DNA of 64,000 nt. Origin: Paenibacillus sp. FSL H8-0048 (GTDB taxonomy: Bacteria > Bacillota > Bacilli > Paenibacillales > Paenibacillaceae). Below the pieces are notes generated by a model. It saw nothing but the letters and a program-made list of their open reading frames with translations, ran no database searches and was not told where the DNA came from. Every line of letters begins with the position of its first letter. Position 1 is the first letter of the stretch. The stretch lies in assembly GCF_038002825.1 (NCBI RefSeq), contig NZ_JBBODF010000001.1, positions 6,882,001 through 6,946,000 of the forward strand, written 5' to 3'. Below, piece by piece: positions 50,893 to 61,105 of the stretch. Made by a program: the position numbers and the translations under genes.

Positions 50893-52647
50893 TTATTTGC
50901 TGGTCCACAGCTCCACACGGTCCTGCACATACTTGGTGTAGCCGGCTTCCATTTTCTTAACGCCGGCTTTTTCCAGATCGGCCATGTAATCATCCCAGAT
51001 TTTATCGAATTCAGCCGGTTTGGCCAGAATGGCCTGCGGGATGCGCTTCCAGGTAATATCCTTCATTTTATTGCCCAGAATGGCGACTTCGTCCTCACCG
51101 GGAATCGAAATGTTCCAGGCTGCGCCGTAGGCTTTTTCCTTGAATTCTTCTTCCTTCGGGAACAGGTCCTTCCAGGTCGTAGCTTTGTAAGCCGCCAGCG
51201 TCTCCTTCTCCACATCGCTATAGCCAAGCACGAGCTGCTCAGGGAAGTTCTTGGTGTAATAGTTGCCGGTGGAATCCTTGGCTCCGTCGCCGTAGTGAAC
51301 CATCATATTCCAGTAGAAGCCAATGCCGGTTTCCTTGGTGAAGGCGGTATTGTCATTGTTGATGCGGTCCTGAACTTCCTGCGGAACGACGCGTTTGCCG
51401 TTCTCTACTTTATAGTGCTTGCCTTCGATTCCCCAGTTGTTCAGGATTTGGCCTTCATCGGAGGCCAGATAATCCAGGAACTTGATGGTGCGGACCGGAT
51501 CAGGGTTAGTGGTGGAGATGGAGATCCCGTAGCCGCCCATGAAGCCGGTAGGCCAGAAGCTGGTTTCCTTGTATTCATCAGTTAAAGTGACTGGATAGTG
51601 TCCGTAGGTCTGATCGAATTTGCCGGCGGCTTTGAGCGCCTGCTGCGCGTCATTGTAGTCCCAGTCTTGGTCAATCAGGCCGAGTACACGTCCAGTCGCC
51701 ACTTTGGCTTTATACTGGTCGTATTTCTGCACGAAGCTCTCCTTGTCAAGCAGGCCGATATCGTTCATGTGGTTCAGCCAGCGGAAATATTCCTTCTCCT
51801 CCGGACGGCGGAAGTGGTAGATCGCTTCGTGAGTCTCCTGATCGATGTAATATTCACCGTCATCGGAGCCGCCGGTAGTGGCTACCGCAGGGTTGGTAAC
51901 GGAGATGTACATATGCCAGTCGTCTGCGTTCAGGGAGACACCGATGTTCTTGTTGCCGTTCTCATCGGTAGGGTGCTTATCCAGGTACGCCTTAATAACG
52001 TTCTCATAATCCTTGACGGTCTTAATCTCCGGATATCCGGCTTCCTTCACGACCCGGTGCTGCAGCTCGAAGCCGCCGCCCGCTACGAACTTCTTCTCAT
52101 CCACCGCTGCCCAGGTCGGGATGGCGTAGATCGATTGGTCTTCATTCGTATACTTGGCCCGGGCGAGATTATCGCCGAGTACGCGCTTAATGTTAGGAGC
52201 ATGCTTATCGATCAGATCGGTGAGATCCAGGACTGCACCGGCATCCACCAGCTTACCGATGTCGCCTTTAGCCGAGATAATGTCGGGATAATCCCCGCCG
52301 GCAGCAATGAGGGCAATCTTCTGTTGCGGATCACCGACAGCGAATTCGGCATCGAGGGTCACGCCGGTCTTTTGCGTAATGACGGTGCTGACCTCATCCT
52401 TCATATTGTTCCAGTTCGGATTGGGGTCTTCCGCGAAGAAGGATAGTGTCAGGGGACTTAAGTCCTCAGCCGCCGCCGTAGCCTCAGCCGTTGCCGTGGC
52501 ATTGCCGCTGTTCGTCGCCTTAGCCCCGGTATTCTCGGCCGTGTTCTTGTTGCCGTTATTATTGCCTCCGCCGCAGCCTGCCAGCACACTGAGCAGCAAG
52601 GTCAGCACCATCAGCGCCACATACGGTTTCGCCGTCTTTCTTGTCAT
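50893..52647 (-). CDS. Large extracellular solute-binding lipoprotein (LplA-like)
   Basis: A 584-residue lipoprotein with lipobox VLAGC (Cys25) and an Asn/Gly/Ala/Thr-rich tether. The mature part is of the longer solute-binding type that pairs with LplB/YtcP permeases in Paenibacillus and Bacillus (FFAEDPNPNWNNM, TGVTLDAEF, GGDYPDII, FMGGYGISI, FLDYLASDEGQ). GGGAGGG lies 9 bp before the ATG. It is the last gene after two permeases, an order opposite to the other importers here. The ligand is probably a complex oligosaccharide or a uronate oligomer. Confidence 0.9.
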   Translation of the reverse strand: MTRKTAKPYVALMVLTLLLSVLAGCGGGNNNGNKNTAENTGAKATNSGNATATAEATAAAEDLSPLTLSFFAEDPNPNWNNMKDEVSTVITQKTGVTLDAEFAVGDPQQKIALIAAGGDYPDIISAKGDIGKLVDAGAVLDLTDLIDKHAPNIKRVLGDNLARAKYTNEDQSIYAIPTWAAVDEKKFVAGGGFELQHRVVKEAGYPEIKTVKDYENVIKAYLDKHPTDENGNKNIGVSLNADDWHMYISVTNPAVATTGGSDDGEYYIDQETHEAIYHFRRPEEKEYFRWLNHMNDIGLLDKESFVQKYDQYKAKVATGRVLGLIDQDWDYNDAQQALKAAGKFDQTYGHYPVTLTDEYKETSFWPTGFMGGYGISISTTNPDPVRTIKFLDYLASDEGQILNNWGIEGKHYKVENGKRVVPQEVQDRINNDNTAFTKETGIGFYWNMMVHYGDGAKDSTGNYYTKNFPEQLVLGYSDVEKETLAAYKATTWKDLFPKEEEFKEKAYGAAWNISIPGEDEVAILGNKMKDITWKRIPQAILAKPAEFDKIWDDYMADLEKAGVKKMEAGYTKYVQDRVELWTSK

Positions 52648-52723
52648 GAATAGAAACCCTCCCTTTGTCTGGTAGAATCATATTGTATTCACAGGCGTGA
52701 GCCTGAAGATACCAGTGAGCAGC

Positions 52724-53623
52724 TTAGCTTTTAACCGAACCCAGCGTCATGCCCTTGACGAAATAGCGCTGCAGGAACGGATAGACCACCAGAATAGGCA
52801 CGGTGACGACAATGGTGATTGCCATTTTGACCGATTCCGGGGAGATCTGGGCCATAACCTCAGTCATATTGCGCCCGCGGAAATTATCCGCATTGGTCGT
52901 GGTGCTCTGAATGACCTTCATCAGCTCGAATTGCAGCGTGGTCAGCGAGTCCTTCGAGCCGTTATACAGATAGGTATCAATCCACGCATTCCACTGGCCG
53001 ACGGCCAGGAACAGGGCGATGGTTGCTAAGGCTGGCTTGGTCAGCGGCAGAATAACACGCCAGTAGATGGTGAAGTCATTGGCTCCGTCCAGCTTGGCGG
53101 ATTCCTGCAGGGCGTAAGGCAGACCGTCGATGAAGGAGCGGATCACGAACACATTGAAGGCGCTCACCAGACCGGGCAGGACATACACGCCGAAGGTGCC
53201 CATCATATGCAGATCCTTGATCAGAATATAAAAGGGGATCAGGCCTCCAGATACATACATCGTCAATGCCAGGAAGGTGGAAACGAACTTACGGGCCTGG
53301 AAGTCCACCCGGCTTAAGGTGAAGGCCAGCATGGACGCACTGACCAGTCCGAGCAGAGTCCCGATAACCGTCCGCAGCACCGAAATTTTGAACCCGGTAA
53401 TCAGGCCGGAGAAGGCGAAGATCGTCTCGTAATTCTTGAAGGTGAACACCCGGGGGTAGATTGTAATCCCGCCCTTGATGCTGTCCGTCGAGTCATTGAA
53501 GGAGATCGCCAGCACGTTCAGAAAAGGGTACAGCGTAGCAACAGTTACCACCGTAATCGCCAGATAGACAACCAAATCGAAGATGCGGTCCGACCAGGAG
53601 GCCGCAGCCAGTTTTTTGATCAT
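52724..53623 (-). CDS. Carbohydrate ABC transporter permease, YtcP-like
   Basis: A 299-residue MalG-group permease with six predicted helices, an EAA loop (LQESAKLDGANDF, then VILPLTKPALATI) and the terminal GMTLGSVKS typical of YtcP-like subunits. It begins 12 bp after the LplB-like gene. It functions with the lipoprotein encoded downstream and an ATPase encoded elsewhere. Confidence 0.9.
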   Translation of the reverse strand: MIKKLAAASWSDRIFDLVVYLAITVVTVATLYPFLNVLAISFNDSTDSIKGGITIYPRVFTFKNYETIFAFSGLITGFKISVLRTVIGTLLGLVSASMLAFTLSRVDFQARKFVSTFLALTMYVSGGLIPFYILIKDLHMMGTFGVYVLPGLVSAFNVFVIRSFIDGLPYALQESAKLDGANDFTIYWRVILPLTKPALATIALFLAVGQWNAWIDTYLYNGSKDSLTTLQFELMKVIQSTTTNADNFRGRNMTEVMAQISPESVKMAITIVVTVPILVVYPFLQRYFVKGMTLGSVKS

Positions 53624-53635
53624 GAGCAGGGCCTC

Positions 53636-54592
53636 CTATATGATGCTTTCCTTGGTTATTTTTTTGAAGATGCCATTGGCGGTAAAGAGCAGAATCACAC
53701 TCACCACGGAGTTGAAAATATTAATCGCCGTCCCGAAGGAGAACCGTCCCATCCCCAGCCCGTAATTCAGCGCGTACAGGTCAAGGGTCTGCGAGTAGTC
53801 ACGCACCAGATTGTTGCCGAGCAGGAACTGCTTCTCGAACCCGATGCTGATCAGATGGCCGATGGACATAATCAGCAGAATCACGATGGTACCGCGGATA
53901 CCCGGAAAAGTGATATGACGCACCTGCTGAAGCCGGCTCGCTCCGTCCACCCTGGCTGCCTCGTACAGCTCCGGCCCGATGCCCGAGATGGCGGCGAGAT
54001 AGATAATGGTGTTCCAGCCCGTCTCCTTCCAGACATCCGATGCGGTGACAATGCCCCAGAACAGATTGCCCTTGGCCATGAACTGGATCGGTTCACTGAT
54101 GATATGAAGGCCCATTAGCAGGTCATTGACGGCGCCGTTGTCCGTGGAGAGCATCTTGGTGATGATCCCGGCAGCAACCACCCAGGACACAAAGTGCGGC
54201 AGATACGACACCGTCTGAACGAAGCGCTTCAGCACCTGCAGCCGTACCTCATTCAGCAGAATAGCGAAGATAATCGGAATGATAAAGCCTGCCAGCAGTC
54301 CCATGATACTCATGGCCAGCGTATTGCGCAGGGCGTTGAAGAACTGCTCATCCTGGAACAGCTCCCGGAAGTACTGGAGGCCGACCCATTTTTGCTCGAA
54401 AAAGGATTTGCCCGGTTTATACTTCTGGAAGGCCATCATCCACCCCCATAACGGAAGATAGCTGAAGACAAAAGCCCAGAGGACAAAAGGAACAGCCATC
54501 ATATAGAGGTATTTCTGCTGCCGGAATTTCCCCCAGAAGCTGGAGGAGGATTTCTTCGGCTCCGGCTTCATCGCGGTGGTAATCGCTTTCAT
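53636..54592 (-). CDS. Carbohydrate ABC transporter permease, LplB-like
   Basis: A 318-residue MalF-group permease with a basic N-terminus, then six predicted helices (YLYMMAVPFVLWAFVFSYLPLWGWMM start split across the first helix) and an EAA loop (LYEAARVDGASRL, then ITFPGIRGTI). The terminal KKITKESII is usual for LplB proteins. AAGGAGGG precedes the ATG. The response regulator ends 87 bp upstream on the same strand, so a long transcript with the two-component genes is possible. Confidence 0.9.
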   Translation of the reverse strand: MKAITTAMKPEPKKSSSSFWGKFRQQKYLYMMAVPFVLWAFVFSYLPLWGWMMAFQKYKPGKSFFEQKWVGLQYFRELFQDEQFFNALRNTLAMSIMGLLAGFIIPIIFAILLNEVRLQVLKRFVQTVSYLPHFVSWVVAAGIITKMLSTDNGAVNDLLMGLHIISEPIQFMAKGNLFWGIVTASDVWKETGWNTIIYLAAISGIGPELYEAARVDGASRLQQVRHITFPGIRGTIVILLIMSIGHLISIGFEKQFLLGNNLVRDYSQTLDLYALNYGLGMGRFSFGTAINIFNSVVSVILLFTANGIFKKITKESII

Positions 54593-54679
54593 TTATGTCC
54601 CTCCTTCGATATAGCTTTATCATAATCTGCCGCCTGGCCAGGAAACACCCGAAGATTTAAGTGTAAAAACAGGGGAAAA

Positions 54680-56272
54680 TCAGTCTTTTTCGTAAGCGCT
54701 TTCTGAAAAAGCATTCTCCGGCTCCTTTCTCCGGTAAGCGGATGGGGAGATGCCTGCGATTTTTTTAAACTTCTCGCGGAAATAGTCGACATCACTGAAG
54801 CCGACGCTGCTGGCTGCCTGATGGATTTTGCAGCCCTGGTCCAGCAGCTCCATGGCCTTTTCGATGCGGATCGTATCCAGATAAGTGTTGAAGGAGCAGC
54901 CCATAGTATTCTTGAACAGCTTGCCAAGATAGGCACTACTGTAGGTGAACACATCGGCCAGCGCCTCTAGCTTCAGATTCTCGTCATAGTGCCGGTGGAT
55001 CAGATCGACCATCCGCTTTATCAGGACATCCGTATCGTCGCGGATAATTCCACTGGCGTATTCCTCCAGCAGACCTGTGATATAGCGCTGGAGCTGGGGG
55101 AGGGAGGTATGCCTGTAGATCTGCTGAATCTGCTCCTCCATCCGGCTCTGCGCAGCGCTAAGCTCCTTATAATGAACGGAGAGCTTCCCGGACATGGAGG
55201 TTACGGCCCGTACATAATAGGATTTCACCGCCATCTCGGATAACCCCGCAGCAGCCATAAGGTCCCCCGCTTCCTGGATCAGGGCAGAGATTACGCTCAG
55301 ATTGCCGGTATCCAGAGCGAAATACAGCCGGTCCATCACGGGAGCGAGCCTGCTCTCTGTATCCTGGGGGTTCGCAGGCAGCCCTTGCTTCAGCTTAAGA
55401 GAATCGGGGCCAATCATCCCCGGCTCATCATAGAAGAAGTGATCCTTCATCCGCGCCAGCGCCGACTGATGGGAGACCGGCAGCTCCCTCAGACTGTCCA
55501 CCATATCCCCGGCGGTGATGATGCACTCCAGCCCCTCTGCAGCAGCAGCTTCACGAATCTGCTGGGCCATCCGTTTACGCACCAGCTCCTTTTGGTAAGA
55601 GGGCTGCAGCAGCACCCCGAGATAAGAATCGAGCGCGAAAACGATGCCCCAGCGGTTATCCTCGAAGCTGGACGTCAGCCGGGACTTGACGCTGCTGGAG
55701 GGTCCGTTGTCCGCATGATCCTGCAGCAGGAGCCGGATCAGCACGATCTGGTAGGAATCCCAGAGCAGCCCCGCTTCCAATGCCGACTCCATCAGCGCGG
55801 GGGCGGGATGCAGACTGCTCTCCATCAGCAGGGACTGAACCAGCATCTCCCGGCTCCAGACCTTAACAGCCTCATGATTCTTGCGGTGGGCCAGCCGCGC
55901 ATTCAGTATGGTAGACAGGCCGGTAAGATACAGCTGCAATTCCTCCTCATCGACCGGCTTAAGCAGGTAGTTATCGATATTGTAGGACATCGCACGCTTG
56001 GCATAACTGAAGTCGGCATAGCCGCTCAATATGAGAATATGCAGCTCCTCATGATCCTCCCGCAGCTCGCCGATCAGCTCCAGTCCGTCCTTCCCGGGCA
56101 TACGGATATCCACAATCATCAGATCCGGGGAATACAGCTGAGCCTTATGCCTGGCTTCAACCGCATTGGCTGCGGTATCTACCACCCGGTAGCCGAGGCT
56201 CTCCCAATCCAGCAGGGTGGCAAGTCCTTCGCGGATCGACAATTCATCATCAACAATTAACACACTATACAT
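54680..56272 (-). CDS. AraC-family response regulator, YesN type (long form)
   Basis: A 530-residue regulator: receiver domain (Asp55 in IVDIRMP, DDE near 8-10, Lys in LLKPVD), a long central domain, and the C-terminal AraC domain (LEALADVFTYSSAYLGKLF; FSDVDYFREKFKKIAGISP). The start was set at ATG 56272 with AAGGAG 8 bp upstream; a GTG 9 nt earlier overlaps that site. The gene overlaps the sensor kinase by 8 bp. Its likely target is the importer operon just downstream. Confidence 0.9.
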   Translation of the reverse strand: MYSVLIVDDELSIREGLATLLDWESLGYRVVDTAANAVEARHKAQLYSPDLMIVDIRMPGKDGLELIGELREDHEELHILILSGYADFSYAKRAMSYNIDNYLLKPVDEEELQLYLTGLSTILNARLAHRKNHEAVKVWSREMLVQSLLMESSLHPAPALMESALEAGLLWDSYQIVLIRLLLQDHADNGPSSSVKSRLTSSFEDNRWGIVFALDSYLGVLLQPSYQKELVRKRMAQQIREAAAAEGLECIITAGDMVDSLRELPVSHQSALARMKDHFFYDEPGMIGPDSLKLKQGLPANPQDTESRLAPVMDRLYFALDTGNLSVISALIQEAGDLMAAAGLSEMAVKSYYVRAVTSMSGKLSVHYKELSAAQSRMEEQIQQIYRHTSLPQLQRYITGLLEEYASGIIRDDTDVLIKRMVDLIHRHYDENLKLEALADVFTYSSAYLGKLFKNTMGCSFNTYLDTIRIEKAMELLDQGCKIHQAASSVGFSDVDYFREKFKKIAGISPSAYRRKEPENAFSESAYEKD

Positions 56273-58055
56273 AGGAATCACTCCTTAAAGGGATGGCGAA
56301 GCTGATTTGTGTGCCGTATCCGCTCTGGCTGGCCAGAATCAGGCCGCATTCCGGGCCATAGGTCAGCTTCAGCCGCAGATGGATGTTACGCATTCCGATA
56401 CTGTGGGTCTCATAGTCATCGTTGTTCTCCAGCATCTGTCGCAGCTCTGCGAGCCGGGCCGGCGAGATTCCGGTTCCGTTATCGGAGACCTGAACCGTAA
56501 GGCTGCCCTCCTCCACCCGGATATCCACCCGGACCATTCCGCCGTCCATCCGGTCCTCCAAGCCGTGAATGACACAATTCTCCACCAGTGGCTGGATAAT
56601 AAGCGGCGGAATCCTTAGGGTATTCGCTGCCGGATCTACATACAGCTCGTAGGCTAGCCGGTCATTGTAGCGGAATTTCTGGATAACCAGGTAGCAGTTC
56701 ACGGTCTCCAGCTCACTTTGCAGAGTGATTCTGCCTCCGCCGACCTCCAGGTTCTTGCGCATCATCTTGCCCAGCAGCCGGACAACCTGCGCAATATCGG
56801 TCTGGCCGCGGGTGTGGGCCTTCATCCGGATCGATTCCAGGGCATTGAACAGGAAATGGGGATTGATCTGGCTGGCCATCATTTTGAATTTGATCTCATT
56901 CTGCTTCAGCAGGATGGCATTCTTCTGCTGGTTGGACTCCTGCACCTCGCTCATCAGGTCGTTGACATTGCGGACCATGTGATTGAATTGCCGGGCCAGC
57001 TGGCCGATCTCATCTTTGCCGTCAATCACAAGCCGGGCTTCCAGATTCCCGGAAGCGACCTTGGAGATATGCTTGCTGAGATGCAGCATGCGTCCGGTGA
57101 GCAGGCGGGAGAAGTAGTAGATTAGGATGATTGCAAGAATTAGGGAGGAGATAATGACGGAAGTAGCCAGGGAAATAATCCGGTTGGGCTCACTCACAAT
57201 ACTTTCTACAGAGAAAATAGAGATGATCCGCAGACTGTTCAGGCTGCCTTCGGGATGCCAGTCGTCGATCAGCATTTTGAAGGACTGCCCGTCAATCGTG
57301 ATGTCCGCAGGCCCGTGCCCGGCAAGGGTAGGCAGCGGCTTGAGGTTGATGTCCTGCAGCGACTTGCCGAGAGTGCCGGCCCGGTTGGAGGCGACAATAT
57401 TATCGTTCTCATCGACGATAAAGGTCTCGAAGGTCTCCTGCTTCAGGATACTGCTGAGCTGATCCGAATTGACATTCACGACCAGCACACCGGTTGTGCG
57501 CTGCTTGAGGAAGTCGACCTTGCGGATCAGGCTGAGATAATACTGTCCGTTCCGGCTGTCAGGAATGTAACTCCAGAACGCCAGCCCCTTCTGGGCGAGG
57601 GCGAGCTGGTACCACGGCTCCCGGGTAACCGCTTCGTCAGCCTGGAGGAATTCCCAGTTGTTAAGCACTGTCGGGTTGTCGATATACAGCCGGATGCTGG
57701 AGACCTCTTTGTACAGGCGGACGAAATCCCGGAAGTCGGGGTAATCCCAATAGGCCTGCACCACATCATAGACCGATTCGTACCGGTGATTCGCGGCCTC
57801 CTCCAGCCGGCTGTCATTGGACAGGCGGTAGACGATATCCACCGGAACGTTCAGCATCTCGCTGGTCCGTTTTTTCACACGGTCGACATTCGCCGTAATC
57901 TGCTTCAGCGCATTATTCATCGCCATATTCCGCAGCTCACTGGTCAGGAACACCCCCACAATGAGCACCGGAATCAGGACAACACTGCCGAAAGAGAGGA
58001 AGAGCTTGGTCCTGAGCTTCAGGTTGTTCATGAAGGTGATGATACGGGTATACAC
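56265..58055 (-). CDS. YesM-type membrane sensor histidine kinase
   Basis: About 596 residues: first helix at about 18-40 (FLSFGSVVLIPVLIVGVFL), a Cache-like extracellular domain, second helix, HAMP, His_kinase domain with INPHFLFNALE, and HATPase domain (ENCVIHGLEDRMDGG, DNGTGI, IGMRNIHLRL). A GTG at 58055, 9 bp after GGAGGGG, is the best start; an ATG 24 nt inside is possible. It is coupled by an 8-bp overlap with its response regulator. A cre-like site lies just upstream. Confidence 0.9.
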   Translation of the reverse strand: MYTRIITFMNNLKLRTKLFLSFGSVVLIPVLIVGVFLTSELRNMAMNNALKQITANVDRVKKRTSEMLNVPVDIVYRLSNDSRLEEAANHRYESVYDVVQAYWDYPDFRDFVRLYKEVSSIRLYIDNPTVLNNWEFLQADEAVTREPWYQLALAQKGLAFWSYIPDSRNGQYYLSLIRKVDFLKQRTTGVLVVNVNSDQLSSILKQETFETFIVDENDNIVASNRAGTLGKSLQDINLKPLPTLAGHGPADITIDGQSFKMLIDDWHPEGSLNSLRIISIFSVESIVSEPNRIISLATSVIISSLILAIILIYYFSRLLTGRMLHLSKHISKVASGNLEARLVIDGKDEIGQLARQFNHMVRNVNDLMSEVQESNQQKNAILLKQNEIKFKMMASQINPHFLFNALESIRMKAHTRGQTDIAQVVRLLGKMMRKNLEVGGGRITLQSELETVNCYLVIQKFRYNDRLAYELYVDPAANTLRIPPLIIQPLVENCVIHGLEDRMDGGMVRVDIRVEEGSLTVQVSDNGTGISPARLAELRQMLENNDDYETHSIGMRNIHLRLKLTYGPECGLILASQSGYGTQISFAIPLRSDSYV

Positions 58056-58081
58056 GAAAGAAATCCCCTCCGTTAGCACAT

Positions 58082-58108
58082 TTGTAATAACGCTTACAAT
58101 AGAGTATA
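58082..58108 (-). promoter_or_regulatory. Promoter and candidate cre site of sensor kinase operon
   Basis: On the minus strand TATACT (58108-58103) is a -10, followed by TGTAAGCGTTATTA (58098-58085), which fits the cre consensus at all but one constrained position. The site lies inside an 18-bp inverted repeat with arms TTGTAA and TTACAA. CcpA binding here would block the two-component genes and perhaps the importer. Confidence 0.5.
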
Positions 58109-58252
58109 GCGCGAAACCGTTAGCCAATATATGTCATGAAAATATTTTACCTAAAATCCTGCAACCCTGACTGAACTTTGAAGCCTTATGATGAGGAAAA
58201 TAATGAAATATAATAATGATATTAGAATAATTGGAGGAGAAGGGGGCAGGAG

Positions 58253-60145
58253 ATGGCCAGCATCAGGAGCTTGGCAGGGAAGCTGAAAAGGTGGTTTGCT
58301 GATTTATCCATTCATTTAAAGTTGATCGGGGCTTATATTGTCATTATTCTGGTCCCTGTTATTGTGATCTCTAACTATTTGTTTGCTGATTTCTATCAGG
58401 ATACGGTCGATGACATCATTGAAGAGAACCGCTACCAGATCCACAACGAGAAGCAGGCGATCATGAGCAAGCTTGAAATGATGGTGAAGTCTTTTAATTT
58501 GCTCATTTCAGACCGGAGCCTGGCGGAGTATGTAACCGCTGAAATGGAGCCCGGAGTGAAAGAGATCAAGCAGTTTCAGGACTACTCGCTGAACTTCTTA
58601 CAGAGCGTATTGTTCAATAATCCATATATTGCGAGTGTCCGTTTCTTCGTGAACAATCCGCGGATCAGCGAGCTATGGCCGATTATTTATCAGGAAGAAC
58701 GGATTAAGGGCAGCCCCATGTACACGAAATTGATGAATCAGAAGGAGCATGCCTTATGGGAGATTCAGCCGGAGGATGCTATATTCGAGGATACCGGTCC
58801 GCTGGTGGAGGAACAGTCAAGCTCCATGGTCTCCTTGGCGGTTAAAAGTAACTTGGCCAACAAGCAGCACATTGGCATTGTCAAAGTTGAAATGCGGATT
58901 GAGGATCTTTTTGACAAGGCGTATAACAACAGCGGGGAGCGCGATTCAAGGTTCTTCATTCTGGATCAGCAAGACAAATTGTACATGAGCAGCATAGACC
59001 CGCTCAGTGGGTTGAATGAAGCTCAGATCCTGGAGGCTGCCGTTAAGGTTAAGCAGGGAAGCGGTTCGTCCTTGTTATTTTCAGCGGGGGGTGAGGATTT
59101 CCTGTATCTCCTTGAGCCCGTCGACCGCTTACATGTGGATCTGGTAAACGTCATTTCTCTGCACAGCACCTATTCCAAAATTGACAGCACCAGAAACAGG
59201 GTTATTCTGATCATCGTCCTGCTGCTGGTTCTGCTTGCGGTCATTACTTACTGGATTCAATCTATTGTTCTGAAAAAGCTGCATGTCTTGCGGGATTCGA
59301 TGCAGATGGTCCGCAAGGGTGACTTTCAGGTGGAGATCGATGTGCAGGGTGGCGATGAGATCGGTGAGCTGGCGCACCACTTCAGGGAGATGCTGGGCAC
59401 CATCAATGCCTTGATTGCGGAAGCTGTACAGCGCAGCGCTGCCACTAAAGAAGCGGAGCTTCAGGCCTTACGCAATCAGATCGATGCCCATTTCCTGTAC
59501 AACACCCTGGAGAATTTGAAGATGCTCGCTGAGGTAGAGGGCCAATATACCGTATCGGATGCACTTACCTCACTCGGCAGCATTATGCGTTACAATCTAA
59601 GATGGACTGGGGATACCGTGCAGCTGGCAGACGAGTTGAAGCATATTCAGCATTACATCTCAATTATGAACATCCGTTACGATGGGAAGCTTAAGGTTGA
59701 GATTCATGCAGAAGACAGATTCCATGCTCATGAATTGTTGAAAATGTCCCTGCAGCCCATCGTTGAGAATGCGGTGAAGCACGGAATGTATTCCGCTCTG
59801 ATGAGGGGCGACGGGCTGATAATCAGCGTGTATGCGTATGCAGATCAGCATTTTTTTTACATAGAGGTAACTGACAACGGGATCGGAATTCCAGATGATG
59901 GGCTACAGCAGTTGAATCACAAGTTGATCATGAGTGACGAAGAATTTAATCAATTAATGCAGGAGACAGCTGAGTTTAGCACAGGGCATAACGGGATCGG
60001 CTTGCGTAATGTGAATCAGCGCATCCGGCTGCATTATGGGGAGGATTATGGAATTTGCGTAGAGAGCAGGCAGAGGAGTTATACCACAGTGAGGGTTAAG
60101 CTGCCTTTGTTGACACCGGTTAGAGGAGGAATGCAGAGCCTATGA
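58253..60145 (+). CDS. YesM-type membrane sensor histidine kinase
   Basis: A 630-residue kinase: first helix at about 22-44, extracellular Cache-like domain of about 250 residues, second helix near 322-340, HAMP, His_kinase domain with phospho-acceptor His413 in IDAHFLYN, and HATPase domain (ENAVKHGMYS, DNGIGIPDDG, GIGLRNVNQRI). It overlaps the response regulator by 4 bp. A GntP permease and a glycerate kinase gene follow, so it may sense glycerate or a related acid. The promoter of the divergent kinase gene lies about 150 bp away. Confidence 0.9.
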   Translation: MASIRSLAGKLKRWFADLSIHLKLIGAYIVIILVPVIVISNYLFADFYQDTVDDIIEENRYQIHNEKQAIMSKLEMMVKSFNLLISDRSLAEYVTAEMEPGVKEIKQFQDYSLNFLQSVLFNNPYIASVRFFVNNPRISELWPIIYQEERIKGSPMYTKLMNQKEHALWEIQPEDAIFEDTGPLVEEQSSSMVSLAVKSNLANKQHIGIVKVEMRIEDLFDKAYNNSGERDSRFFILDQQDKLYMSSIDPLSGLNEAQILEAAVKVKQGSGSSLLFSAGGEDFLYLLEPVDRLHVDLVNVISLHSTYSKIDSTRNRVILIIVLLLVLLAVITYWIQSIVLKKLHVLRDSMQMVRKGDFQVEIDVQGGDEIGELAHHFREMLGTINALIAEAVQRSAATKEAELQALRNQIDAHFLYNTLENLKMLAEVEGQYTVSDALTSLGSIMRYNLRWTGDTVQLADELKHIQHYISIMNIRYDGKLKVEIHAEDRFHAHELLKMSLQPIVENAVKHGMYSALMRGDGLIISVYAYADQHFFYIEVTDNGIGIPDDGLQQLNHKLIMSDEEFNQLMQETAEFSTGHNGIGLRNVNQRIRLHYGEDYGICVESRQRSYTTVRVKLPLLTPVRGGMQSL

Positions 60146-60978
60146 GACAGCTGCTGATTGTAGATGATGAGAAGAATATCCGGTGCGGGCTCCGGGCTAT
60201 GATTGAACGGGAGGCTGCAGGTCGCTATGATATCCGCTTGGCTTGTGACGCCTTTGAGGCCCTGGAGATGATTGCGTCAATGAAAATAGAAATTCTGATT
60301 ACGGACATTCGTATGCCCGAGTTGGACGGAATTGGTCTAATTAAAAAGCTTCAGGAGTTCAGGTCCAGGCCGGCCGTTGTAATTGTAAGCGGGTATGATG
60401 ATTTCTCGTATGCCAGAGCCGCTATCCGCTATGAAGTGAATGAGTACCTGCTCAAGCCGGTCATTCGTGAGGAATTAGCTGAAGTGCTGGAGCGGATTGA
60501 AGAGGAGCTTAACGTTTCGGCAAGCAATCTTCACCTCGGCATGGAGCAGCTTCATACAACCTGCGAACAAGCGGAGGTTACAGTGGAAGATTCATTTCTG
60601 CAGCCTATTTCCGATATCATACCCGTACAGAAGGAGAATGAGGGGATAGAGCGTGCACTTCATTACATCCACGACAATTATTCACATAACATCAATATGA
60701 TGATGGTTTCAAGCAAAGTGTCCTTTAACTACTCCTATTTCAGCCAGGCTTTCCGCGACTACACCGGAGAGAATTTTGTAAGCTATCTGAAGCGGCTGCG
60801 GATCAATAAGGCGAAGGAGCTGCTGCGGGATACGGAGGATCGAATCTATGAAATAGCCGGTATGTCAGGCTTCGGGAACACTAAGAATTTTAATAGAGTG
60901 TTCAAAGAAAGCGAAGGCGTAAGCCCGTTGGAGTACCGCAATCAGCAAAAGCTGTTAACCACACTGATGGAGCAATGA
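60142..60978 (+). CDS. AraC-family response regulator, YesN type (short form)
   Basis: A 278-residue protein: receiver (Asp55 in ITDIRMP, DDE at 8-10, Lys in LLKPVI) joined by a short linker to an AraC domain (about 175-270; NINMMMVSSKVSFNYSYFSQAF; GFGNTKNFNRVFKESEGVSP). It lacks the long central domain. Translationally coupled with its kinase (ATGA overlap), it is expected to activate the GntP-glycerate kinase operon that starts 127 bp downstream. Confidence 0.9.
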   Translation: MRQLLIVDDEKNIRCGLRAMIEREAAGRYDIRLACDAFEALEMIASMKIEILITDIRMPELDGIGLIKKLQEFRSRPAVVIVSGYDDFSYARAAIRYEVNEYLLKPVIREELAEVLERIEEELNVSASNLHLGMEQLHTTCEQAEVTVEDSFLQPISDIIPVQKENEGIERALHYIHDNYSHNINMMMVSSKVSFNYSYFSQAFRDYTGENFVSYLKRLRINKAKELLRDTEDRIYEIAGMSGFGNTKNFNRVFKESEGVSPLEYRNQQKLLTTLMEQ

Positions 60979-61037
60979 TCCCGTATACCCCTTAATCCAT
61001 TGGTCACTTGCACAATGCATTTCGTCCGTTCATCAAT

Positions 61038-61066
61038 ATTCTTTTCCTCCCCGGAGACCTTATAAT
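61038..61066 (+). promoter_or_regulatory. Promoter of GntP-glycerate kinase operon
   Basis: Perfect TATAAT at 61061-61066 with a poor -35 (ATTCTT) at 17 bp, 39 bp before the ATG. The weak -35 fits activation by the upstream response regulator. Confidence 0.45.
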
Positions 61067-61105
61067 GAGAGCGTGTTCAACAAGTTGTTAGGGGGATATT
61101 TGAAA